Positions 37,540 to 48,208 of a stretch of DNA of 64,000 bases are shown piece by piece (positions within the stretch are counted from its first letter, which is position 1; every line of letters starts with the position of its first letter). The notes under the pieces were generated by a model. The model had not been told where the DNA came from, did not search any database, and saw only the letters and a list, made by a program, of their open reading frames with translations. Source of the DNA: Aliidiomarina sanyensis (GTDB taxonomy: Bacteria; Pseudomonadota; Gammaproteobacteria; Enterobacterales; Alteromonadaceae); contig NZ_PIPM01000001.1 in the NCBI RefSeq assembly GCF_003987175.1, positions 248,001 to 312,000 on the forward strand, in the 5' to 3' direction. A program made the translations under genes and the position numbers.

Positions 37540-40500
37540 ATGGCATCGGTCAATAGTCAGCCCCCAGTTATCCTCGAGAAAGTTTCGGAAACGATCCGCC
37601 AGAAACTTCCTGCTGAGAGTGCAGGGTTGGTCAATGAATTTGCGCAGCGTCTTTATCGTAATGTGTCTCGGGATGACTTTGTCGGTCGGGATCATAGCAA
37701 TATTTATGGCGCGATTGTCGGGCTTTGGCATAGCTTCAATAATTACGAATCCAATACCAAGGCAACCATCAAGGTCTATAACCCAGAAGTGGCTAAATAC
37801 GGATGGGAGTCTCCACATACCATTATTGAGGTCATTCAAACGGATATGCCGTTTATGGTGGACTCGATTCGAATGGCGTTAAATCGGATGGGAATTAATT
37901 CCCAACTTCTTCTTCATGCACCCTTGGTTCATCGTCGAAACGCAGACGGTTCCGTCGGTGAAATTCTTCCTTCAGGCGAAACCGATGAGAACGCACAAAC
38001 CGATACTGTTTTCTTGATTGAAGTCGACCGCCAAAACACCGCAGACGAACTGAAGGCACTGAAGAAGGAATTGGCTTTTGTGATGGAAGAGGTCGCTCTC
38101 GCTGTGGGCGATTGGAAACCGATGCGTGCTCGCCTGCAGGAAATCGTTCAAACGTTAGGGAAGCGAAATTTCCCTGGTGACAAGGCGCAATTGGAGCAAG
38201 CGGAGCGATTCTTGAGCTGGTTGGCGGATGATAATTTCACGCTGATGGGCTATCGCAGTTACACCTTGAACCCGGTGGAAGGGGATTGGGAGCTTACGCA
38301 AGACAAAGGCAGTAGTCTTGGCCTATTGAAGGCGTCTGAAAGCACAAAGCCGCGTCGCCTTTCAGAGATGTCTAAACTTGCGCGTACGACAGCGTTGGCC
38401 AGCGATGACTTGCTCTTACTCACGAAAACGAACTCGAAATCACGGGTGCATCGTCCAGCATACAGTGATTACATTGGGATCAAGCGCTTCGACAAGAAGG
38501 GCCGTGTGATTGGTGAAGACCGGTTTATCGGGCTCTATGCGGCAAGCTTCTACAACGATAGCGTCATGGATATTCCCTTGGTGAGCGACAAAGTCGCTGC
38601 GGTATTGAAAAACAGCCGTTACGCACGCGGTACTCATGCGAGTAAAGCGCTCCTGAATATTATGCAAACCTACCCGCGGGATGAAATCGTTCAATCCCAC
38701 GTGGATGATTTATTGAAAACGGCGCTCGGCGTATTGCAAATCCAAGAGCGGGATATTACGCGTGTATTCTTACGTCGCGATATTTTCGGACGCTTCATCA
38801 CGGCAATGGTGTACGTCCCCAAAGAACGCTACAACACGATCTTACGGCAAAGAACACAACAAATTTTAGCGCGCACCCTCGGCAGCGACGAGGATGTCGA
38901 TTTTACGACTTACTTCTCCGAATCAGCGTTGGCTCGGACGCAGTACACCATTCGTGTACAGGACAGCGGACAGGAAATTAATGTGAAAGAACTCGAAGAA
39001 AACCTAACTGAAGCATCCAGAACTTGGGAAGATAATCTAGAGCGGCTGCTTGTCACTGGAAAAGGGGAGGCGCGTGCGCGGGAGCTCATGCGTCGCTATG
39101 CGGATGGTTTTTCACGTGCCTACAAGGAAGATATGCTTCCGTCGGTAGCGATTGCCGATATTGAACAGCTTGAAGCGCTGGATGATGACCATCGTCTGGG
39201 CATGTTGTTCTATCGTGCGCAAGAAGTTCAGGATGATTCCAATCGCGTAAAGCTTAAATTATTCCACCGGGACGAGCCGATTCATTTATCTGATGTCCTG
39301 CCGATGCTCGAAAACTTCGGGCTGCGGGTGATCAACGAATCGCCGTACCAGATCAAAACAAACGATGGCCATGTCTTCTGGGTTCTCGACTTTTTCATGC
39401 TGCACACCGCCGGCAAGCTCGATCTTGAGAAGAGTCGCGATAATTTCCAAAATGCTTTTGCCAAGGTCTGGAAGGGCGATTACGAGGACGATGGATTTAA
39501 CCGTCTGATTCTTGGCGCCGGGATGGAAGGGCGTCACGTGGTGATTTTGCGCATGTTCGCAAAATATATGCGGCAAATTGGCGTCACCTTCAGTCAAAGT
39601 TATATTGAGAGTACGTTTACCCGTTATCCCAAAATTGCCAAGTTGCTCGTGAAGCTGTTCTACACGCGCTTTGAACCGGGAGTAAAAGGGGTACCGAAGA
39701 AAGTTGAAACCTTGGTTCAACGGATTCAAAGTGAGTTGGAACATGTCTCGAGTCTTGATGACGACCGGATTATTTGCCGTTACTTGGATCTGATTCAAGC
39801 GGCCCTGCGGACCAACTTCTTCCAAAGCCACGATGATGGTCGTGAGAAATCGTATGTTTCTGTGAAGTTCTTGCCAGAACTGATTGCTGAGATGCCATTA
39901 CCGTTGCCGAAGTACGAGATTTTTGTGTATTCACCGCGGGTTGAAGGGGTTCACTTGCGTGGCGGAAAGGTTGCTCGGGGTGGCTTGCGCTGGTCCGATC
40001 GCCGTGAAGACTTCCGGACGGAAGTCCTTGGTTTGGTAAAAGCCCAGCAAGTAAAAAATACTGTAATTGTACCGGTTGGGGCCAAAGGCGGATTCGTCTG
40101 TAAACAGCTGCCTGAAGAGCGTGATGCCATGTTTGAGGAAGGTAAAGCGTGTTACCGCACCTTTATCCGTGCCTTACTTGATATCACAGATAACATTGTT
40201 GACGGCGAGATCGTACATCCGAAGGATGTCGTTCGCCACGACGAAGACGACCCGTATTTAGTCGTAGCCGCTGATAAGGGGACCGCGACCTTCTCAGATA
40301 TTGCGAACGCGATTTCCGCTGAATATAACCATTGGCTTGGTGATGCATTTGCGTCTGGTGGTTCAGTCGGCTATGACCATAAAAAGATGGGAATTACTGC
40401 GCGCGGCGGATGGGAGTCCGTTAAGCGTCATTTCCGTGAAATGGGGATCGACTGTCAAACAACTGATTTCACCTGTATCGGGATAGGCGATATGGGCGGC

Positions 40501-42384
40501 GACGTATTCGGAAATGGGATGTTGCTTTCAAAGCACACCAAACTGGTCGCTGCTTTCAACCACATGCACATCTTTATCGACCCGGAACCAGATGCTGCGA
40601 AATCGTTCAAAGAACGTGAGCGTCTATTTCACCTCCCGCGCTCGAGCTGGGATGATTATGACCGTAAGCTGATTAGCGAAGGGGGTGGGATCTTCCTCCG
40701 GAGTGCCAAGTCAATTGAATTGACCACACAGATGAAGCGACTTATCGGGACGCAAAAGCGCTCAATGACTCCAACGGAGTTGATTAAGGCTTTGTTGATG
40801 TCTGAGGTTGATCTCATCTGGAATGGTGGCATTGGCACCTACGTGAAAGGAAGCAAGGAAACGGACGCTGAAGTCGGTGATCGTGCAAACGATGCACTTC
40901 GAATCAATGGCAAAGAGCTTCGCGCCAAAGTTGTGGGCGAGGGCGGTAACCTGGGCTTTACTCAGCTTGGTCGGATTGAATACGCCATGCGAGGTGGCCG
41001 AATCAATACTGACTTCATTGATAACGTCGGAGGTGTCGACTGTTCAGACAATGAAGTAAACATCAAGATCCTGCTCAATGGCTTGATGAGCCAAGGAAAA
41101 CTGACCAAACCTCAGCGTGACCAGTTGTTGTACGATATGACGGATCAAGTCGCGGAGATTGTCTTAAATGACTGTAACCGGCAAACGAAGTCCATCTCTG
41201 TGACCTTACTCCGTGGTGCGGATCAGATTAAAGAGATGCAGCGCTTTATTCATCATCTTGAAAAAGATGGCTTGCTTGATCGCGCACTCGAGTTCTTGCC
41301 TGATGACGATGAGCTTGCAGAGCGGACTGCCGCAGGAAAAGGGTTAACCCGTCCTGAGCTTGCCGTATTGAATGCGTACGGAAAAATGGTTCTGAAAGAA
41401 GAGCTGGTGACCGACGAAATCACCAATGATCCCTTCCATCAACGGGAGTTGGTGGCAGCATTCCCGCGTGAGCTTCAAGAGCAATTTCGCGATGAGATGA
41501 ACGATCATCCATTGAAAGCGCAGATCATCGCGACGAAGTTGGCGAATAACATTGTCAACGATATGGGGCCAAATTTTATTTATCGTAAGCAAGAAGCGAC
41601 GGGTGCAACGGTCGCTGAAATCGCGTCAGCGTATATCGCGGCTCGCGAAGTATTTAATACACGGAGTATTTGGCAACAAGTCGAGAAGCTGAATAACAAG
41701 ATTCCAGCGGACGTGCAGAACCAAATTCTGTTCCAAGTGCGTCGGATGGTTCGTCGAGCAACACGTTGGTTCTTGCGGCATAAGAATCCGGCGTTTCATA
41801 GCATTCAAGAGCGGATCGATTTTTACTCGAAAGCGTTCAACGATCTTCGTAAGAATGTGTTGAATTATATGACGGAGGCAGAAGCTGCCGTTATCAAGTC
41901 CCAGATCGAAAAATTAGTGGAGCAAGGCGTACCGAATGATCTTGCCCATCAAGTCGGGATTCTCAGCACGATTTTCTCCGCACTTGATATTGCCGAAGTG
42001 GGTGCAGATACAGGCAAGAAAACGCCATTGGTTGCTGAAACGTATTTCCGTCTCGGTGCGCAGCTTCAGATCCACTGGTTCTTGGATCAAGTTAATCGAC
42101 AGCCGGTTGCAAACCACTGGCAAGCACTTGCGCGCGCGGCATTCCGCGAGGAGCTCGACTGGCAGCAACGCTTGTTAACTCTCGCGGTTCTGAAGCATGC
42201 TGAAGATGAGAAAACTGCAGAAAACATGCTGAACCGCTGGAGTACCGAGAACAAGTCTTATGTTGATCGTTGGAAATCAACCTTGGCGGATTTCAAAACA
42301 ACCAAGAGTCATGAATTCGCGAAATTCTCAGTTGCACTGCGTGAACTGACGCTCCTTGGACAGAAGAGCGGAAATTCACATTAA
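37540..42384 (+). CDS. gdhB: NAD-specific glutamate dehydrogenase, large (180-kDa) type
   Basis: Oxidatively deaminates glutamate to 2-oxoglutarate and ammonia with NAD, feeding amino-acid carbon into the TCA cycle. The 1614-residue length matches the large bacterial class. Long N-terminal regulatory regions (about 1-700) precede the catalytic part with [20 protein letters not shown], shown by RGGLRWSDR, then [12 protein letters not shown] (catalytic lysine region), [15 protein letters not shown] (nucleotide fold) and [15 protein letters not shown]. The stop overlaps the start of pyrD by one base, so the two genes are coupled. An AAGGA site lies 10 bp before the ATG. It fits a peptide-based diet with PepN next door. 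Confidence 0.96.
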   Translation: MASVNSQPPVILEKVSETIRQKLPAESAGLVNEFAQRLYRNVSRDDFVGRDHSNIYGAIVGLWHSFNNYESNTKATIKVYNPEVAKYGWESPHTIIEVIQTDMPFMVDSIRMALNRMGINSQLLLHAPLVHRRNADGSVGEILPSGETDENAQTDTVFLIEVDRQNTADELKALKKELAFVMEEVALAVGDWKPMRARLQEIVQTLGKRNFPGDKAQLEQAERFLSWLADDNFTLMGYRSYTLNPVEGDWELTQDKGSSLGLLKASESTKPRRLSEMSKLARTTALASDDLLLLTKTNSKSRVHRPAYSDYIGIKRFDKKGRVIGEDRFIGLYAASFYNDSVMDIPLVSDKVAAVLKNSRYARGTHASKALLNIMQTYPRDEIVQSHVDDLLKTALGVLQIQERDITRVFLRRDIFGRFITAMVYVPKERYNTILRQRTQQILARTLGSDEDVDFTTYFSESALARTQYTIRVQDSGQEINVKELEENLTEASRTWEDNLERLLVTGKGEARARELMRRYADGFSRAYKEDMLPSVAIADIEQLEALDDDHRLGMLFYRAQEVQDDSNRVKLKLFHRDEPIHLSDVLPMLENFGLRVINESPYQIKTNDGHVFWVLDFFMLHTAGKLDLEKSRDNFQNAFAKVWKGDYEDDGFNRLILGAGMEGRHVVILRMFAKYMRQIGVTFSQSYIESTFTRYPKIAKLLVKLFYTRFEPGVKGVPKKVETLVQRIQSELEHVSSLDDDRIICRYLDLIQAALRTNFFQSHDDGREKSYVSVKFLPELIAEMPLPLPKYEIFVYSPRVEGVHLRGGKVARGGLRWSDRREDFRTEVLGLVKAQQVKNTVIVPVGAKGGFVCKQLPEERDAMFEEGKACYRTFIRALLDITDNIVDGEIVHPKDVVRHDEDDPYLVVAADKGTATFSDIANAISAEYNHWLGDAFASGGSVGYDHKKMGITARGGWESVKRHFREMGIDCQTTDFTCIGIGDMGGDVFGNGMLLSKHTKLVAAFNHMHIFIDPEPDAAKSFKERERLFHLPRSSWDDYDRKLISEGGGIFLRSAKSIELTTQMKRLIGTQKRSMTPTELIKALLMSEVDLIWNGGIGTYVKGSKETDAEVGDRANDALRINGKELRAKVVGEGGNLGFTQLGRIEYAMRGGRINTDFIDNVGGVDCSDNEVNIKILLNGLMSQGKLTKPQRDQLLYDMTDQVAEIVLNDCNRQTKSISVTLLRGADQIKEMQRFIHHLEKDGLLDRALEFLPDDDELAERTAAGKGLTRPELAVLNAYGKMVLKEELVTDEITNDPFHQRELVAAFPRELQEQFRDEMNDHPLKAQIIATKLANNIVNDMGPNFIYRKQEATGATVAEIASAYIAAREVFNTRSIWQQVEKLNNKIPADVQNQILFQVRRMVRRATRWFLRHKNPAFHSIQERIDFYSKAFNDLRKNVLNYMTEAEAAVIKSQIEKLVEQGVPNDLAHQVGILSTIFSALDIAEVGADTGKKTPLVAETYFRLGAQLQIHWFLDQVNRQPVANHWQALARAAFREELDWQQRLLTLAVLKHAEDEKTAENMLNRWSTENKSYVDRWKSTLADFKTTKSHEFAKFSVALRELTLLGQKSGNSH

Positions 42385-43397
42385 TGAAACTGTACAACTT
42401 GGTTCGCTCGGTGCTCTTTAAACAAGACGCCGAGTGGTCCCATGATTTTGCGCTTAATCAGCTTGCACGCATCGGATCAGGTCCGATGCGTTTTCTTGTT
42501 GCACAATCGATTCCCGAAAAACCGGTTGAAATTCTTGGCTTGCGGTTCCCGAACCCCGTTGGACTCGCCGCTGGCCTTGATAAGAACGGCCGGTGCATCG
42601 ATGCATTCGGCGCGATGGGATTTGGATTTCTCGAAGTAGGGACGGTTACACCGCGCCCGCAAGCAGGAAATCCAAAACCACGGATGTTTCGACTGACAGA
42701 ACATGAAGCCTTAATTAATCGCATGGGCTTCAACAACGATGGTGTTGATGCCTTGGTTAAAAATATCAAGGCTTCATCATATCGAGGCATCTTGGGAATC
42801 AATATCGGAAAGAACAAAGACACGCCGGAGGCTGAAGGGGTTCAGGATTATTGTATCTGTATGGAGAAGGTCTATTCTCTCGCGGATTATATTACGGTTA
42901 ATATTTCCTCACCGAATACCCCAGGGCTTCGCGCGTTTCAACACGGGAATGTATTAGATGAATTGCTCCGAACGCTGAAAGCGAAGCAGCATGAACTCGA
43001 GATTGCCCATAAGAAATACGTGCCGCTTTTTGTCAAGATTGCGCCGGACATGACCAAGGAACAAGTTCAAAGCTTTGCAGAGGCTGTTCGGACGTATCAG
43101 ATCGACGGGGTGATAGCGACCAATACCACGATTGAGCGGTCCGCTGTGGAAGGACATGTGCACGCCAAAGAGGCCGGAGGATTGAGTGGAGCGCCAGTGC
43201 GTGACGCCTCAACACAGGTGATTCGATGGTTGCGTGAGAGTCTGCCGAAAGAGATTCCAATCATCGGTGTCGGAGGCATTTTGAGCGCGGCCGACGCAAG
43301 CGATAAATTAGCAGCCGGTGCTTCGCTCGTGCAGATTTATACAGGCTTTATCTACCATGGCCCGCAATTAGTCCGTGATATTGTTGAAAACTTGTAA
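42384..43397 (+). CDS. pyrD: Dihydroorotate dehydrogenase (quinone), class 2
   Basis: Oxidises dihydroorotate to orotate in pyrimidine synthesis, passing electrons to quinone at the inner membrane. The 337-residue protein has the class 2 features: N-terminal membrane-binding helices (residues 1-35), [16 protein letters not shown], the [19 protein letters not shown] loop (by GTVTPRPQ), and the catalytic serine in [12 protein letters not shown], with FMN site [12 protein letters not shown]. It starts on the stop of gdh (TAATG). zapC follows, as in E. coli. Confidence 0.97.
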   Translation: MKLYNLVRSVLFKQDAEWSHDFALNQLARIGSGPMRFLVAQSIPEKPVEILGLRFPNPVGLAAGLDKNGRCIDAFGAMGFGFLEVGTVTPRPQAGNPKPRMFRLTEHEALINRMGFNNDGVDALVKNIKASSYRGILGINIGKNKDTPEAEGVQDYCICMEKVYSLADYITVNISSPNTPGLRAFQHGNVLDELLRTLKAKQHELEIAHKKYVPLFVKIAPDMTKEQVQSFAEAVRTYQIDGVIATNTTIERSAVEGHVHAKEAGGLSGAPVRDASTQVIRWLRESLPKEIPIIGVGGILSAADASDKLAAGASLVQIYTGFIYHGPQLVRDIVENL

Positions 43398-43454
43398 TCT
43401 TTACAAAAAAAAGATATTGTCGGCGCGTTAATCGAAAAAAGAAGGATTTGTTCG

Positions 43455-43997
43455 ATGCAAGATTGGCAATGGCGCCTTGACGCCGACTGCTTAGTCATCG
43501 AGTTGGGGCGAAACGTTACACAAAGACTGCGGTTCAAACGCACGGTACTCCGCGATCGTTTACCGGATTCCGTTTCTTTTTCGATGGACGACGCTGCAAC
43601 CTTCCAACGCTATGCTGACTACCTCGATGAGCACAGTGCGTTGTCCACAAGTCAGCAATTTGAGATAGCGCTCCATGCGGCAGCGCTCGTTCGTTTTGGA
43701 AAGCTTATGCTGCCACAGAGCTGGTATTTCCAGTTCGGTCCTTTCTCTACTGAGCATCCTTGGCCCCAAACACACTTATTCTGTGCACTCACGTCAGGTT
43801 CATCCCAAGGTGATTTTTTGATCATTGAACAAGACGAGCGGTGCTCGTTGTGTATGTTAGTTGATGATCGATTTGAGCTTGCAGGGTTCCGTTCGATGGA
43901 GCGGTTTGAAGTGACTCGTGTCCTTAACGATCGACTCCAAGAATCATTACGCCATCCGATGCCCCGGATGGGCGGTCACTCAAAGCAGTGGGCTTAA
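43455..43997 (+). CDS. zapC: Cell division protein ZapC
   Basis: ZapC bundles FtsZ filaments at the Z-ring. The 180-residue product has the same length as E. coli ZapC and matches it in pattern: WQWRLDADCLVIEL with the E. coli WRWYYDEEHDRMMLDL, DDAATFQRYADYL, and LPQSWYFQF with MPKSWHFVS. Similarity is modest, but the position directly after pyrD supports the call. The 3' end overlaps the cls gene on the other strand by 18 bp. Confidence 0.85.
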   Translation: MQDWQWRLDADCLVIELGRNVTQRLRFKRTVLRDRLPDSVSFSMDDAATFQRYADYLDEHSALSTSQQFEIALHAAALVRFGKLMLPQSWYFQFGPFSTEHPWPQTHLFCALTSGSSQGDFLIIEQDERCSLCMLVDDRFELAGFRSMERFEVTRVLNDRLQESLRHPMPRMGGHSKQWA

Positions 43998-45410
43998 GAA
44001 ATACATAAAGCGCTCTCCCGCACGATGGAGAGGCGATCGTTCGTTCCATCGTGCTTCACTTACCGGTTCGCTATCCTTTCGGTACTGCGTTAATAGTGCA
44101 CAGATGGCCTGACAGCTTTCTTCATTATACAGCGCGAAACTCAGTTCAAAGTTAAGTTGCAAGCTTCGCATGTCAAGATTCATGCTTCCCACGATCGCAA
44201 GCTCAGAATCGACAACAAGTGCTTTGCTATGCAGAAGTCCTTTGTCGTATAAACGAATCTCGACCCCGGCGGCGAGCAGTGTCGCGTAGTAAGAACGGCT
44301 TGCTAACCCTGCCATCCGCGAGTCACTCACTTTGGGTAGCAGCAAGCAAACATCGACACCGCGACGTCCCGCGTGAACGAGCGCTTCAAATATAGCTTCA
44401 CTTGGAACAAAGTAGGGCGTTGCAATAATGAGGCTTGAGTCCGCTCGATGAATCAAAGACAACATCACCTGGTGTATCGCGTCGGGATACGCACCGGGCC
44501 CCGAAGGGATGATCGACATCCATTGTTTATTATGTGGCAATGGTAACGAGATTTCGGGGAATCGGCGTTCGCCGGTCTCAAGTTCCCAATCCCACGAGAA
44601 AACCTTCGAAACAGCAAAAGCGGCCGCACCATCGAATCGAATGACCATATCAATCCAAGGACCAAATCTTCGGCCCCGATTAAAGAAACGCGGGTCCGCC
44701 ATATTCATCGAACCGCTATAACAAATATAATGATCAATAATTAGCATTTTTCGATGCAATCGAAGGTCCGCCCGACGAAACATGTTCCGAAAGATACTTA
44801 CCGGAAGAGCCGGTAAGAAGGCAATTCCTGCGGCACGCATTCGTTTCAAATCTTTACCAAATAGAAAGAACTGCCAACTCCCCGCGTGATCAACAAGAAT
44901 TTCAATAGACACACCCCGTTCAGCGGCTTGTATCAATTTATCGGTAACTTCATTCACGCGCCCGTGCGGGTGCCAAATATAGAACTCCATTCGAATACTT
45001 GATTTTGCGGCTTCGATGTCGGTTAACCATGCATCAAAAATGGCGTCTGGATCGCTGAGTACTGAGAAATGGTCATAACCAAAAGCGCCAATGCCATCTC
45101 GCTTTTTCATTAGGTTGTAGATAGCTCCAGCGGCGAGTCCAACGGGTGCAATTGGGTTATGATCTTGAAGATGTTGTAAGAAGTTTTCGGTAAAGGGATC
45201 ATGGAGATCGCGTGCGCGCTCTGCACGTCGTTGACCAAGTTGGACCTCACCGAAGAACAAGTAAATCAAGGCGCCAATAAGTGGGAGGATAATGATGATC
45301 AAGACCCATGCGAGCGAGGCGCTAACGGGGCGGCGCTTGTAGATGACACGAAGAAAAACACTGGCAATAAATAACCAGTAGAACACAACCAGAAGATCAG
45401 TGACTTGCAC
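43980..45410 (-). CDS. cls: Cardiolipin synthase
   Basis: Makes cardiolipin from two phosphatidylglycerol molecules at the inner membrane. The 476-residue product has two N-terminal membrane helices (LLVVFYWLFIASVFLRVIY and SLAWVLIIIILPLIGALIY) and two HKD phospholipase-D motifs (LHRKMLIIDHYICYSGSMN; LHSKALVVDSELAIVGSMN). This is the ClsA architecture. It is convergent with zapC and overlaps its last 18 bp. An inverted repeat (GCACGATGGA 44020-44029, TCCATCGTGC 44045-44054) lies inside its 3' end. Confidence 0.94.
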   Translation of the reverse strand: MQVTDLLVVFYWLFIASVFLRVIYKRRPVSASLAWVLIIIILPLIGALIYLFFGEVQLGQRRAERARDLHDPFTENFLQHLQDHNPIAPVGLAAGAIYNLMKKRDGIGAFGYDHFSVLSDPDAIFDAWLTDIEAAKSSIRMEFYIWHPHGRVNEVTDKLIQAAERGVSIEILVDHAGSWQFFLFGKDLKRMRAAGIAFLPALPVSIFRNMFRRADLRLHRKMLIIDHYICYSGSMNMADPRFFNRGRRFGPWIDMVIRFDGAAAFAVSKVFSWDWELETGERRFPEISLPLPHNKQWMSIIPSGPGAYPDAIHQVMLSLIHRADSSLIIATPYFVPSEAIFEALVHAGRRGVDVCLLLPKVSDSRMAGLASRSYYATLLAAGVEIRLYDKGLLHSKALVVDSELAIVGSMNLDMRSLQLNFELSFALYNEESCQAICALLTQYRKDSEPVSEARWNERSPLHRAGERFMYFLSPLL

Positions 45411-45498
45411 GAATGACTCAAAGGTTCATTGGATGATGCTTTAATATAGGAATGAAATGCAGGATTTTCAATGATCTGTGAAGTGAGATGCATCGGAT

Positions 45499-45575
<77 letters not shown>

Positions 45576-45590
45576 TCCGATGTGGGGCGT

Positions 45591-45618
45591 ATCTTAACAG
45601 CCGCAGCTGCAAATGCAA
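45591..45618 (-). promoter_or_regulatory. Promoter of the initiator tRNA
   Basis: On the minus strand, TTGCAT (45618-45613), a 16-bp spacer and TAAGAT (45596-45591) are followed by a GC-rich discriminator (ACGCCCC), as expected for a growth-rate-controlled tRNA promoter. Confidence 0.65.
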
Positions 45619-45798
45619 GGGAAAACCCGCACTTTTTTTGGTTTCATCGCAAAATGGCACTCAAATGCCCAAAAAAGCAACAATTCATCTCGATGGGGCG
45701 CATTCTATGGAATGTTTCGTGATCGTACCTTGTCTACGGTATACTAGTATTTCATATGTTGAAGCACCTTTCTTACTTCTATTGGACGTCACTACACC

Positions 45799-47976
45799 AT
45801 GTCGGTTTATCAATTTTTTGTTCCTTGCGCTCGCGGTTTAGAAGAACTTCTCTTAGAAGAACTCACCTCTCTGGGGGCCGATGAGGTCAAGGCAACGAAC
45901 TCAGGCGTTTCATGCACCGGTCCGCTTGCGTTGGGTTATCGGCTGTGTTTGTGGTCGCGCCTTGGAAGTCGTGTACTCCTTAAACTCTGCGAAGGAGAAG
46001 TCCATGATCGTTTTGGGTTAGAAAAGCTAGCCCAGAATCACCCATGGCCTGAAGTGTTCGATGCACGAAATACGTTTGCCGTGCGATTCAACGGAACGAG
46101 TGAGACGCTCAAAAATACTCAGTTCTCCGCCCAAGTAATCAAAGATGGTGTCGTTGATGCCTTTCGTCGTGGAGGGCAGCGTCGTCCAGATGTTGAGGTG
46201 AAACAGCCCGAAATTTCAATTCAAGGTTACCTTAATAAAGGGATTGCCACACTTTATCTTGATTTTGCGGGGACTGGATTACATGAACGTGGATATCGGC
46301 AAGCAAAAGGGGCTGCGCCTATCCGCGAAACACTGGCTGCGGCTTTGATTCAAAGAGCAGGGCTCAAGGTTCCGTGTAAATTACAAGACGATTCGTCCGC
46401 GTGGCCAGCCTTGGTTGCAGACCCAACGTGTGGTTCCGGAACCTTGCTTATTGAAGCTGCGTTATTGGCCACTGATCGGGCGCCAGGGCTGGGTCGCACC
46501 CATTGGGGCTTTAACGCATGGCGAGGGCATCGAGCAGCGGTTTGGAATCAATTAAAAGAAGAGGCTGAAGAACGTTTTGCGGCTGGAAAAGCTGCCTGCA
46601 AAACAGTATTCCACGGTGTGGACGAAGATTCGAATGTGGTTCTTGCAGCGCAACAAAACGTTCATGCGGTCGGCCTTGAAGACTTCATAAAAATTGAGCG
46701 CGGGGAGGCGACTGCTCCGTGGCTACTCAAGCGCTTTAAAGCAGCGGCTTCCGGGTTGATGTTGAGCAATCCACCGTACGGAGAGCGTTTAGGAAGTCCC
46801 TTTGCCGCATGGCAATTTTATCGTGCATTTGGCAAATGGCTTCAGCAAGGCATGACAGACGGTGTATTGCAAAATTGGAGGGTTGCTATTTTAGCACCCG
46901 ATGAGACCATGATCCGCGCGATGCGGTTGCGCTCCGAGAAGAAATATAAACTGAACAACGGTGGAATCCCCGTACTTCTAGCCCTGTTCGATTTGAGCCA
47001 AGATCATCCAATGTTTGAGCGTCCGGAACTTGAGGCGCTGGGAAACCGACTGCAAAAGAACTGGAAGCAACGAGAAAAATGGACGCGCGAAGAAGGGATC
47101 GATTGTTTTCGTGTTTACGATGCGGATCTCCCCGAGTTTAATGCGGCAATTGATTTCTACGATGGCGCACTTGTGATTCAAGAGTACGCGGCACCGAAAA
47201 ACATTCCAGCGCATGTCGCGGACAAGCGTTGGTGGAACGTCATTGAAGCGGCACTCGACACACTTCCGGTCGATCCCGCCTTGGTGTTTACTCGCCAGCG
47301 AAAGCGTCAACAGGGTGAACAGCAGTATACGCGAGTTTCCGAAGAGAGTGTGTTACGCGAAGTTCACGAGTACAACGCGAAGTTTTGGGTGAATCTTACG
47401 GATTACCTTGATACCGGTTTATTCTTGGATCATCGGTGGGTTCGTCGGGAAATTCAAACCTTGTCCCGTGGTAAACGAGTCTTAAATCTATTTGCCTATA
47501 CGGGCTCTGCATCAGTGCATGCAGCGCTCGGCGGAGCCACAGAAGTCACCACGGTGGATCTGTCTAAAACCTATTTAAATTGGGCAAAAGATAATTTCCG
47601 CCTGAATATGCTCACGATTCACAAGCATCCATTTGTACATGCGGACTGCTTACAATGGCTGTCAGACGCGTCTGAGGCTGAACAACCAGAGCAGTACGAT
47701 ATTATCTTTATCGATCCGCCAACATTCTCGAACTCGAAGCGAATGCAGGATGTGTTCGATGTTCAACGGGATCACATGACGTTGCTGGCCCAAGCAAAAA
47801 AAATCTTGGCACCCGGTGGGTTAATTATTTTCACCAACAATAAACGAAGCTTCAAGCTGGATCCAAAGGTTGCGGAGCTTGGCCTCGTCGCCGAAGATCG
47901 CACCCGCGCATCCATCCCGCCCGATTTCGCTAAACAACGTGCGATCCATTTTTGCTGGTATTTACGTCATGCCTGA
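45799..47976 (+). CDS. rlmL: 23S rRNA methyltransferase RlmL/RlmK fusion
   Basis: A bifunctional enzyme that methylates 23S rRNA at G2445 (m2G) and G2069 (m7G). The 725-residue product matches the fused E. coli RlmKL. The N-terminal half has a THUMP domain and a Rossmann methyltransferase with VADPTCGSGTLLIEAAL and the catalytic LSNPPYGERLG. The C-terminal half has a second methyltransferase with VLNLFAYTGSASVHAALGG and IIFIDPPTFSNSK. A TATACT -10-like box is seen at 45740. The stop overlaps the next gene by 8 bp. Uup follows further downstream, as in E. coli. Confidence 0.96.
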   Translation: MSVYQFFVPCARGLEELLLEELTSLGADEVKATNSGVSCTGPLALGYRLCLWSRLGSRVLLKLCEGEVHDRFGLEKLAQNHPWPEVFDARNTFAVRFNGTSETLKNTQFSAQVIKDGVVDAFRRGGQRRPDVEVKQPEISIQGYLNKGIATLYLDFAGTGLHERGYRQAKGAAPIRETLAAALIQRAGLKVPCKLQDDSSAWPALVADPTCGSGTLLIEAALLATDRAPGLGRTHWGFNAWRGHRAAVWNQLKEEAEERFAAGKAACKTVFHGVDEDSNVVLAAQQNVHAVGLEDFIKIERGEATAPWLLKRFKAAASGLMLSNPPYGERLGSPFAAWQFYRAFGKWLQQGMTDGVLQNWRVAILAPDETMIRAMRLRSEKKYKLNNGGIPVLLALFDLSQDHPMFERPELEALGNRLQKNWKQREKWTREEGIDCFRVYDADLPEFNAAIDFYDGALVIQEYAAPKNIPAHVADKRWWNVIEAALDTLPVDPALVFTRQRKRQQGEQQYTRVSEESVLREVHEYNAKFWVNLTDYLDTGLFLDHRWVRREIQTLSRGKRVLNLFAYTGSASVHAALGGATEVTTVDLSKTYLNWAKDNFRLNMLTIHKHPFVHADCLQWLSDASEAEQPEQYDIIFIDPPTFSNSKRMQDVFDVQRDHMTLLAQAKKILAPGGLIIFTNNKRSFKLDPKVAELGLVAEDRTRASIPPDFAKQRAIHFCWYLRHA

Positions 47977-48208
47977 GTTTTATCTGTTGATGAAAGAACA
48001 ATGCCCGCTGTGTATTCAAGCAATCCAGCTGATCCATCAACAACCGCTTGATGAACCAATTCATTTACATATGGTGGATATCGCAAGCGATCCTGAGCTG
48101 ATTCGGGAGTATGGTTTACTGGTGCCGGTGCTCATTCGAGCCGTTGATGATGCGGAAATGAAGTGGCCTTTCCAAGAAGGGCAGTTGAAGGAATTTTTGA
48201 GTCAATGA
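47969..48208 (+). CDS. Glutaredoxin-like protein (DUF836 type)
   Basis: A 79-residue thioredoxin-fold protein with an N-terminal CPLC motif (YLLMKEQCPLCIQAIQLI) and the cis-proline segment LVPVLIRAVDD. The partner is unknown. It overlaps rlmL by 8 bp and uup by 4 bp, so all three are translationally coupled. The ATG at 47969 is taken because the reading frame before it lies inside rlmL. Confidence 0.85.
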   Translation: MPEFYLLMKEQCPLCIQAIQLIHQQPLDEPIHLHMVDIASDPELIREYGLLVPVLIRAVDDAEMKWPFQEGQLKEFLSQ

